From an uncultured Dorea sp. (lineage in GTDB: Bacteria; Bacillota; Clostridia; Lachnospirales; Lachnospiraceae): DNA of 36,497 nt. This document shows positions 31,001-36,497 of the stretch, piece after piece; within the stretch, counting starts at the first letter, position 1; the number at the start of each line of letters is the position of its first letter. The DNA lies in assembly GCA_900543415.1 (NCBI GenBank), contig UQRE01000028.1, positions 1 through 36,497 of the forward strand. Direction: 5' to 3'. Under the pieces are notes generated by a model, which had not been told where the DNA came from, made no database searches, and was given only the letters and a program-made list of their open reading frames with translations. The position numbers and the translations under genes are program-made.

Positions 31001-31858
31001 ATGAGTGTATTAATGAAAGGGGCTGACGTGGCAAATGCCATGAAAGAAGAGCTCATAGAGAAAACGAACCATCTGAAAGAACAGGGAGTTACTCCGTGTC
31101 TTGCCATTGTGAGGGTAGGAAGCCGGACGGATGACCTCTCTTACGAACGCGGTGCAAAAAAACGGATGGAAATGATCGGGATTGAATGTCGGATTGTGGA
31201 ACTTGCAGAGGACATTGAACAGAAAGAATTTGAAGAAGAATTCAGAAAGGTAAATGATGATCCGACAGTTCATGGAATCCTTTTATTCCGACCACTGCCA
31301 AAACATCTTGATGAGGAAGCAGTAAAACGGATGATTAATCCGGAAAAGGATATGGATTGTATGAGTCCGGTCAATATAGCGAAAGTATTTGCCGGAGATG
31401 AAACAGGTTATGCGCCATGTACCGCAGAGGCGGTAGTAGAAATGCTTGATCATTATGGAATTGATGTGAAAGGAAAACGCGTAACGGTAGTGGGAAGAAG
31501 TATGGTAGTGGGGAAACCGCTTGCCATGATGCTTTTGAAAAAGCATGCAACCATTACGGTCTGTCATACAAGAACAGTGGAACTTGCAAAGACTTGCCGA
31601 GAAGCTGAAATTTTGGTGGCAGCAGCAGGTAAAGCGAAGATGATAACATCAGATATGGTAGGAGACGACGCTGTTGTGGCGGATGTGGGAATTAATGTGG
31701 ATGAATCCGGAAATCTCTGCGGAGATGTAGATTTTGATGCAGTAGAGCCGAAGACATCTTATATCAGCCCAGTGCCAAGAGGAGTCGGAAGTATTACAAC
31801 GTCGGTGCTTGCAAAGCATGTAGTATGTGCTGCAATGAGACAGGCGGAAAATGAATAA
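31001..31858 (+). CDS. folD: Methylene-THF dehydrogenase FolD, probably monofunctional
   Basis: A 285-aa FolD protein that oxidises methylene-THF to methenyl-THF with NAD(P). The Rossmann part is sound: GKRVTVVGRSMVVGKPLA near residue 160, TVCHTRT and the PRGVGSITTSVLAKH tail. In the catalytic block, E. coli FolD has Tyr50-x3-Lys54. Here it reads SYERGAKKRMEMIGIE, so the Tyr is kept but the Lys position is Ala. The canonical Gln of VQLPLP is Phe in LLFRPLP. The Asp of KDxD is kept. Lys and Gln serve the cyclohydrolase step, so dehydrogenase-only activity is inferred. AGGAGG lies 6-7 nt before the ATG. Confidence 0.94.
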   Translation: MSVLMKGADVANAMKEELIEKTNHLKEQGVTPCLAIVRVGSRTDDLSYERGAKKRMEMIGIECRIVELAEDIEQKEFEEEFRKVNDDPTVHGILLFRPLPKHLDEEAVKRMINPEKDMDCMSPVNIAKVFAGDETGYAPCTAEAVVEMLDHYGIDVKGKRVTVVGRSMVVGKPLAMMLLKKHATITVCHTRTVELAKTCREAEILVAAAGKAKMITSDMVGDDAVVADVGINVDESGNLCGDVDFDAVEPKTSYISPVPRGVGSITTSVLAKHVVCAAMRQAENE

Positions 31859-31871
31859 AATAATTGCTGTA

Positions 31872-31913
31872 TAGCTCCATTGCGAAACAGGTTCCCCCTT
31901 TGCAGTGGAGCTA
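31872..31913 (+). other. Hairpin between folD and folC
   Basis: TAGCTCCATTGC and GCAGTGGAGCTA form a 12-bp stem (one G-U) with an 18-nt pyrimidine-rich loop. No U-tract follows, so it is not a normal intrinsic terminator. Possibly a cis-regulatory or mRNA-processing element for the folate operon. Confidence 0.5.
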
Positions 31914-31942
31914 AAACTATTACTGAATGAGAAAGGAAAACT

Positions 31943-33235
31943 ATGTTATACGAAGAAGCAAGGGTATATTTGGATAGTGTATCAAAATACGGAAGTGTAC
32001 TTGGTCTTGACAGTATAAAAAATTTGTTGGAAGAGTTGGAAAATCCACAAAAAGAGCTGACTTTTATACATATCGCAGGTACCAATGGAAAGGGGTCTAT
32101 TCTCGCATATTTGTCTACAATCTTGACGGAAGCGGGATATCGGACCGGGAGATATATCTCTCCTACCGTAATTGGATATTTGGAAAGATTTCAGATTGAC
32201 GGAGCATTTGTGGAGGAAGAAGAGCTTGCAAGGCTCACCTGCCATGTGAAAGCGGCGGCGGAAAGGCTTGTGGAGAAGGGGAAACCATCTCCGACGGTAT
32301 TTGAGATAGAGACAGCGATCGCCTTTTTGTATTTCAAGGAAAGCGGGTGTGATTTTGTTGTATTGGAGTCCGGTTTGGGCGGACTGATGGATGCGACCAA
32401 TGTAATTGAGAATCCGAAGCTGTGTGTGTTTGCGTCTGTGAGTATGGATCACATTGGAGTTCTTGGAAATACATTAGAAGAAATTGCAAGGGACAAAGCG
32501 GGAATCATCAAGAAGGGTGCCGAGGTGGTTACCGGAAGACAGGCTGCGTGTGTGAAGAGCGTGCTGGAAGAGACTTCCAGTGTAAAGGGATGCCGGATAA
32601 CGGAGGCGGATCTTGAGAAGCTTGAGGTGGTCAGGCAGGCTCTTGAAACGCAAGTATTTACGTATGGCGAATTTGAAGAAATGGAGATTCATTTGGCGGG
32701 ACAGCATCAGATTGAAAATGCGGTTACTGTTTTGGAAGCGGTTAGGGCGCTCAGACGGCAGGGTGTAGATATTTCAGATACTGCTGTGAGAGCGGGGCTT
32801 CGAAAGACAAGGTGGCCTGGCCGGATGATGGTGCTTGAAAAACATCCGCTAGTGATCGCGGACGGAGCGCATAATGAAGACGCTGTGCGGCGCCTTGCAG
32901 AAAATTTAGATATTTATTTGAAGGGAAAGAAAGTAACTGCTGTTCTTGGCGTATTCAAAGATAAGGAATATGAGAAAATGATTGGGATAATGACGCCTTA
33001 TCTTGATTATGTTTATGCCATAGACCTTCCTAATCGGGACAGAACTTTGGCGAAAGAAGAACTCTGTGAGGTTCTGGCGAAATATGGAATCTGTGCAGAA
33101 CCGGCAGTTCACATAGAACAGGCATTGGTGCTGGCAAAAAAACGAGCGGGAAAAGATGGTGTGGTACTTGCATTTGGTTCCTTATCTTATCTTGGAGAAG
33201 TGATCCGTTTGGAAGAAAATGCGGAAAGGAAGTAG
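31943..33235 (+). CDS. folC: Folylpolyglutamate/dihydrofolate synthase
   Basis: A 430-aa ATP-dependent ligase of the Mur ligase fold that adds glutamate to dihydropteroate and/or to folates. The P-loop is HIAGTNGKGSILAYLSTIL near residue 42. The following SPTVIGYLERFQIDG, ESGLGGLMDATNV and SMDHIGVLGNTLEEIARDKAG are typical. The C-terminal domain contains TRWPGRMMVLEKHPLVIADGAHN. AAAGGAAAA lies before the ATG. It opens the folate biosynthesis run, and its stop is 3 nt before folE. Confidence 0.95.
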   Translation: MLYEEARVYLDSVSKYGSVLGLDSIKNLLEELENPQKELTFIHIAGTNGKGSILAYLSTILTEAGYRTGRYISPTVIGYLERFQIDGAFVEEEELARLTCHVKAAAERLVEKGKPSPTVFEIETAIAFLYFKESGCDFVVLESGLGGLMDATNVIENPKLCVFASVSMDHIGVLGNTLEEIARDKAGIIKKGAEVVTGRQAACVKSVLEETSSVKGCRITEADLEKLEVVRQALETQVFTYGEFEEMEIHLAGQHQIENAVTVLEAVRALRRQGVDISDTAVRAGLRKTRWPGRMMVLEKHPLVIADGAHNEDAVRRLAENLDIYLKGKKVTAVLGVFKDKEYEKMIGIMTPYLDYVYAIDLPNRDRTLAKEELCEVLAKYGICAEPAVHIEQALVLAKKRAGKDGVVLAFGSLSYLGEVIRLEENAERK

Positions 33236-33238
33236 AAA

Positions 33239-33796
33239 ATGGTAGATAGAGAGAAAGTAGAACGTGCAGTACGACTGCTGCTGGAAGGAATCGGTGAAGA
33301 TGTGACAAGGGAAGGTCTTGTCGAAACTCCTGCGAGAATTGCCAGAATGTATGAGGAGATCTGCAGCGGAATGGATGAAGACGCAAAAGAGCATTTGCGG
33401 AAAACATTTACGGTTGACAATAATGAGATGGTATTAGAAAAAGATATTACATTTTATTCTATGTGTGAACACCATATGCTCCCATTTTACGGCAAGGTTC
33501 ATGTGGCATATATTCCGGATGGAAAAGTGGCTGGATTAAGTAAGCTTGCAAGAACGGTAGAAGTGTATGCGAAGCGGCTGCAGCTTCAGGAGCAGATGAC
33601 AGCGCAGATCGCGGATGCGCTTATGGAACACTTGTGTCCGAAAGGTGTGATAGTTATGGTAGAAGCAGAACATCTGTGTATGACTATGCGCGGTGTGAAA
33701 AAGCCGGGAACAACGACGGTGAGCGTCGTGACAAGAGGCACGTTTAAAGAAGACGAACAACTTAGAAATCTGTTCTTTCAGATGCTGGGCAGGTAA
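33239..33796 (+). CDS. folE: GTP cyclohydrolase I
   Basis: The 185-aa entry enzyme of folate synthesis, making dihydroneopterin triphosphate from GTP. The zinc ligands are seen in YSMCEHHMLPFYGKVHVAY (Cys, His, His) near residue 78 and EAEHLCMTMRGVKKPGTTT near residue 145. VAGLSKLARTVEVYAKRLQLQE is the substrate/allosteric helix. Length fits bacterial FolE. It is 3 nt after folC and 3 nt before the HD-domain gene, so these are co-translated. Confidence 0.97.
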   Translation: MVDREKVERAVRLLLEGIGEDVTREGLVETPARIARMYEEICSGMDEDAKEHLRKTFTVDNNEMVLEKDITFYSMCEHHMLPFYGKVHVAYIPDGKVAGLSKLARTVEVYAKRLQLQEQMTAQIADALMEHLCPKGVIVMVEAEHLCMTMRGVKKPGTTTVSVVTRGTFKEDEQLRNLFFQMLGR

Positions 33797-33799
33797 GCG

Positions 33800-34288
33800 A
33801 TGATGGAAAAAGTACAGAAACTATACAGGCATCCGCTCTATCGGGAGTGCCTGGAGAAAAATAAAAAAGCAGAAGAGACGCGGATATTTTGTAAGCACGG
33901 AATGGAGCATTTTATGGATGTGGCGAGGATCGCGTACATATTATCTGCAGACAGAGCTTATGCTGGTTCGAAAGAAATAATCTATGCGGCGGCGCTTCTT
34001 CATGATATTGGAAAATGGAAGCAGTATGAAGACGGCACACCGCATGAGAAGGCGTCGGCAGACCTTGCGGAACAAATTCTTGCAGCGTCCGGTTTTTCGG
34101 AAGAAGATCAGGCGCAGGTGCTGGACGCTATCTTAAAGCACAGAAAAAAGGGAAAACAGAAAGAGGAAAATCCTCTTGCGGAGCTTTTGTACGATGCAGA
34201 TAAACTGTCGCGAGCCTGTTATGCGTGCGAAGCGCGGGAATTATGTGGTTGGAGCGAAGAAAAGAAAAATCATAACATTGTCTGGTAG
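33800..34288 (+). CDS. HD-domain hydrolase in folate operon
   Basis: A 162-aa metal-dependent phosphohydrolase of the HD superfamily. Ligands visible: His in CKHGMEHFMDVAR near residue 40, the His-Asp pair in AAALLHDIGKWKQYEDG near residue 73, a His in ILKHRKKG near residue 112, and an Asp in LLYDADKLSRACYACEA near residue 135. The start is ATGATG at 33800 with a weak AGGT site overlapping the end of folE. It sits between folE and folP, exactly where the pathway needs removal of phosphate from dihydroneopterin triphosphate, and no Nudix gene is present. That role is inferred; a general nucleotidase is also possible. Confidence 0.88.
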   Translation: MMEKVQKLYRHPLYRECLEKNKKAEETRIFCKHGMEHFMDVARIAYILSADRAYAGSKEIIYAAALLHDIGKWKQYEDGTPHEKASADLAEQILAASGFSEEDQAQVLDAILKHRKKGKQKEENPLAELLYDADKLSRACYACEARELCGWSEEKKNHNIVW

Positions 34289-34312
34289 ACAGTGAGACGG
34301 GAAGGATAAGGC

Positions 34313-35122
34313 ATGAAGATAGGAAACAGAGAATTTGATACGAAATATCATACTTATATTATGGGGATTTTAAATGTGACTCCTGATTCTTTTTCGGATG
34401 GCGGAAAATGGAACGACTATGACAGAGCGATGAATCATGTGGAAGAAATGCAGAAAAGCGGTTGTGATATTTTGGATATTGGCGGAGAGTCGACAAGGCC
34501 CGGACATCATCAGATCAGTGAAGAGGAGGAAATAGCAAGGGTTACTCCTCTCATTGAATCAGTAAAGAAAAATTTTGATCTTCCGGTATCTATCGACACA
34601 TATAAGAGCAACGTTGCGGAGGCGGCGCTTTTAGCCGGAGCGGACCTGGTAAATGACATCTGGGGATTTCTCTATGATCCAAAGATGGCATCGGTTGTGA
34701 AAAAGTATGGAGCATCGTGCTGTCTGATGCACAATCGTTCGGAAGCGGTATATGAGAACTTTTTAGAGGATATGTGCGCGGATCTTGAAAAGTGTGTGGA
34801 GGCAGCTAAAAAGGCTGGAATTGAAGAGGATAAGATTATGCTTGACCCCGGGGTTGGGTTTGGCAAGACTTATGAGATGAATCTTGACGTTATGAAGCAT
34901 CTTGATTTATTTTCAAAGCTTGGGTATCCAATGCTGCTTGGCACATCAAGGAAATCTATGATTGGCCTGACACTTGACCTTCCGGTAACGGAAAGAGAAG
35001 AGGGAACACTTGTAACAACGGTGATGGCGGTGCAGCAGCGATATGGGTTTGTGCGTGTGCATGATGTAGAGAAAAACCGCAGAGCGATTCAGATGACAGA
35101 AGCAATTTTAAGGAGAGCATAA
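34313..35122 (+). CDS. folP: Dihydropteroate synthase
   Basis: The 269-aa enzyme joining hydroxymethyl-dihydropterin pyrophosphate with p-aminobenzoate. TIM-barrel signature blocks are YIMGILNVTPDSFSDGGKW near residue 15, DILDIGGESTRPGH near residue 53, LVNDIWGF, MLDPGVGFGKT near residue 180, and LLGTSRKSMIG near residue 212. Length is normal. GGAAGGA precedes the ATG. The last base of its stop is the first base of the folB-folK ATG (TAATG), so translation is coupled. Confidence 0.97.
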   Translation: MKIGNREFDTKYHTYIMGILNVTPDSFSDGGKWNDYDRAMNHVEEMQKSGCDILDIGGESTRPGHHQISEEEEIARVTPLIESVKKNFDLPVSIDTYKSNVAEAALLAGADLVNDIWGFLYDPKMASVVKKYGASCCLMHNRSEAVYENFLEDMCADLEKCVEAAKKAGIEEDKIMLDPGVGFGKTYEMNLDVMKHLDLFSKLGYPMLLGTSRKSMIGLTLDLPVTEREEGTLVTTVMAVQQRYGFVRVHDVEKNRRAIQMTEAILRRA

Positions 35123-35943
35123 TGGACTGTATAAAAATAGAGAACCTGGAGATATTTGCCAACCATGGGGTATTTCCGGAAGAGACAAAATTAGGGCAGA
35201 AATTTCAGATAAGCTGTGTCTTATCTCTTGATACGAGAGAAGCCGGAAAGACGGATGATCTGAAGAAATCAGTGAATTATGGAACAGTTTGCCATCTTAT
35301 AAAGAAGGAGATGGAAGAGCATACCTTTATGTTGATCGAGGCTGTGGCTGAACATTTGGCGGATGTGATTTTGACGTTTGATACGTGCATTCGCGAGGTG
35401 GAGGTAGAAGTTAAAAAACCGTGGGCGCCAATCGGACTTCCGCTTGATACGGTGTCGGTGAAGATTCGTCGTAAATGGCATGAGGTCTATGTAGCGCTGG
35501 GCTCCAATATGGGCGATAAGAGAGGCTACATTGAGCAGGCTGTAGAAAAAATAAAAGATACGAAAAACTGTCGGGTGGAATGTGTGTCGGAGCTTTTAGA
35601 GACGGAACCATACGGAGAGGTTGAGCAGGATCAATTCTTAAATGGTGCGTTGAAGCTTTGGACGACTTTCAGCCCTGAAGAACTTCTTGAGCGGATTCAC
35701 GAGATTGAACAAGAAGCAGGAAGAGAGCGTTTGATTCATTGGGGACCCAGAACGCTGGATCTTGATATTCTTCTTTATGACGATGAAGTGATTGGTGAGA
35801 ACGAACTGTGCATTCCACATGTAGATATGCAGAATCGCCAGTTTGTTTTGGAACCAATGGTTGAAATTGCTCCATATAAACGCCATCCTGTTTATGGGAA
35901 AACAATGAAAGAACTTCTGGAAGATCTGATCTCCAAAAATTAG
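35122..35943 (+). CDS. folK: Fused dihydroneopterin aldolase-HPPK (FolB-FolK)
   Basis: A 273-aa two-enzyme fusion. Residues 1 to about 118 are dihydroneopterin aldolase (FolB): IKIENLEIFANHGVFPEETKLG with the catalytic region and VNYGTVCHLIKKEME; the Lys in KKPWAPIG is conserved. From about residue 122 the HPPK domain (FolK) begins: HEVYVALGSNMGDKRGYIEQ, then LLETEPYGEVEQDQFLNGAL and the hallmark HWGPRTLDLDILLYDDE. Together they turn dihydroneopterin into hydroxymethyl-dihydropterin pyrophosphate for FolP. It is the last gene of the folate series and ends 22 nt before a hairpin terminator. Confidence 0.96.
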   Translation: MDCIKIENLEIFANHGVFPEETKLGQKFQISCVLSLDTREAGKTDDLKKSVNYGTVCHLIKKEMEEHTFMLIEAVAEHLADVILTFDTCIREVEVEVKKPWAPIGLPLDTVSVKIRRKWHEVYVALGSNMGDKRGYIEQAVEKIKDTKNCRVECVSELLETEPYGEVEQDQFLNGALKLWTTFSPEELLERIHEIEQEAGRERLIHWGPRTLDLDILLYDDEVIGENELCIPHVDMQNRQFVLEPMVEIAPYKRHPVYGKTMKELLEDLISKN

Positions 35944-35955
35944 ATAATATGTACG

Positions 35956-36184
35956 AAAAAGAAAAGACACGATGCTTCGAAACATCGTGTCCTTTCTTTT
36001 TGGTATGTCATTGAGAGGTTTTCCTCGTTGCATTGCAGTTTTGTTTGTATATACAAAGCTGGGGAATGATCCTCTGATTGAAGAGGAAAAGTATATATAA
36101 TAATTGGAGTTCACTGCTGCAGGACGATTCTTGGGGAAAATTGTCGGCAACAGCGTAACTGCAATAACAACCTTTATTTAGGTT
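35956..36184 (-). ncRNA. Candidate structured non-coding RNA gene
   Basis: A roughly 190-nt transcript plus terminator is expected from the promoter at 36191-36219. In its sense it starts near AACCTAAATAAAGGTT (a hairpin). It then shows a long-range helix ATTGCAGTT (36157-36165) with AACTGCAAT (36032-36040) that encloses further hairpins: GCTG..CAGC with GACAATTTT/GAATCGTC, CCTCT/AGAGG, and TATAC/GTATA. The only sizeable frame (minus 35638-36150) runs through the terminator into folK and has no ribosome site. Length and the isolated promoter-terminator layout recall stand-alone clostridial RNAs such as 6S or raiA-type RNA, but I cannot assign a class. Confidence 0.5.
35966..35991. terminator. 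Bidirectional terminator
   Basis: GACACGATG and CATCGTGTC form a perfect 9-bp stem with an 8-nt loop. CTTTCTTTTT follows on the plus strand and TTTTCTTTTTC on the minus strand, so it ends both the folate operon and the minus-strand RNA gene. Confidence 0.85.
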
Positions 36185-36190
36185 GGTATC

Positions 36191-36219
36191 AATATAGCAC
36201 TTCTTTTTTTTAGTGTCAA
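36191..36219 (-). promoter_or_regulatory. Consensus promoter of ncRNA gene
   Basis: On the minus strand consensus TTGACA (36214-36219), exactly 17 bp, then TATATT (36191-36196). It is one of the best promoter matches in the window. Confidence 0.8.
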
Positions 36220-36344
36220 CGCCAAAAGAATAAAAAAATATAGATTTGTATATTTATACAATTGAGAAGTAAAAATGTAAAAATACTTTGTGCGAGTTTA
36301 ACAATGTACAAATGCAATACTGCACTATAAGAAAGCACACAAAA

Positions 36345-36385
36345 AATAACTTTACGGAAAACCGGAAATTTTTCGTAAAGTTATT
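36345..36385. terminator. Long hairpin, minus-strand terminator candidate
   Basis: AATAACTTTACGGAAAA and TTTTTCGTAAAGTTATT form a 17-bp stem (one G-U) with a 7-nt loop. The minus strand continues with a T-run (TTTTTT), so it would end a transcript coming from beyond the right edge. I see no gene in 36220-36497, which is AT-rich. Confidence 0.6.
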
Positions 36386-36497
36386 CTTGATAAGAGTGGA
36401 ATATACATAGTTTAAATAAAAAAGGTGAAAATCTCGAAAAAACACAATGTCGTTAACTTAAGAAGAAATATATGTAGTGAGAATATTCTGCATATAT

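Noticed and set aside
31859..31942. A tetrahydrofolate riboswitch ahead of folC
   Set aside because: The gap is short and holds only a simple hairpin; the conserved THF-aptamer blocks were not seen.
35638..36150. A 170-codon minus-strand open frame at the right end
   Set aside because: It has no ribosome site, passes through a strong terminator and overlaps the end of the well-supported folK domain; composition is not protein-like.
35956..36184. Calling the minus-strand RNA 6S RNA
   Set aside because: The helices suggest several enclosed hairpins rather than one long rod with a central bubble, so I left the class open.
1..36497. CRISPR arrays, insertion sequences, prophage or integrase genes
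   Set aside because: No regularly spaced repeats, transposase, integrase or phage-like genes were found on either strand.

Overview
The window reads as a chromosomal segment of an anaerobic amino-acid-fermenting clostridium. It most resembles a gut Lachnospiraceae/Clostridium cluster XIVa type. The grounds are low-to-moderate GC, AGGAGG-type ribosome sites, a complete selenocysteine system, a D-proline reductase locus (Stickland fermentation), rubredoxin, and a separate Fhs/FchA/FolD one-carbon set. I do not assign a species. No CRISPR array, insertion sequence, prophage or integrase was seen.

Layout. (1) 1-3365, miscellaneous: a secreted beta-helix-like protein, two tiny genes (30 and 53 aa), rubredoxin, a SAM methyltransferase and a PHP phosphoesterase. 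(2) 3366-9520, selenium operon: yedF, selD (itself a selenoprotein with an in-frame TGA), selA, selB and a LysR regulator. (3) 9537-12464, selenium/sulfur supply operon: a class-V aminotransferase (cysteine desulfurase/selenocysteine lyase type), YedE-type transporter, TusA-like carrier and DUF3343 protein. (4) 12487-20678, a TetR regulator followed by the proline reductase locus: prdF (minus strand), tRNA-Sec, prdC, prdA, a 99-aa gene, prdB (in-frame TGA = Sec), prdD and prdE. (5) A formate/nitrite-family channel. (6) 21584-31858, a glycine riboswitch followed by gcvT, gcvH, gcvPA, gcvPB, a lipoate ligase, dihydrolipoyl dehydrogenase, fhs, fchA and folD. (7) 31943-35943, folate biosynthesis: folC, folE, an HD-domain hydrolase, folP and a folB-folK fusion. 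(8) 35956-36184, a minus-strand, promoter-driven, structured RNA candidate, then AT-rich sequence to the end.

How it fits together. Regions 2 and 3 make selenophosphate and Sec-tRNA. The tRNA-Sec gene lies inside the locus of its main visible client, proline reductase, whose PrdB subunit needs Sec. SelD also needs Sec, so the pathway depends on its own product. Region 6 joins glycine cleavage (CO2, NH3, methylene-THF, NADH) to formate/ATP conversion through FolD, FchA and Fhs, with the lipoate enzymes it needs. Region 7 supplies the folate cofactor.

Most notable observations: the PrdD/PrdE gene boundary falls exactly where PrdA is self-cleaved; FolD has lost two cyclohydrolase active-site residues beside a dedicated cyclohydrolase; an HD protein sits where the pathway lacks a dihydroneopterin-triphosphate phosphatase; and an unassigned RNA gene has a consensus promoter and terminator.
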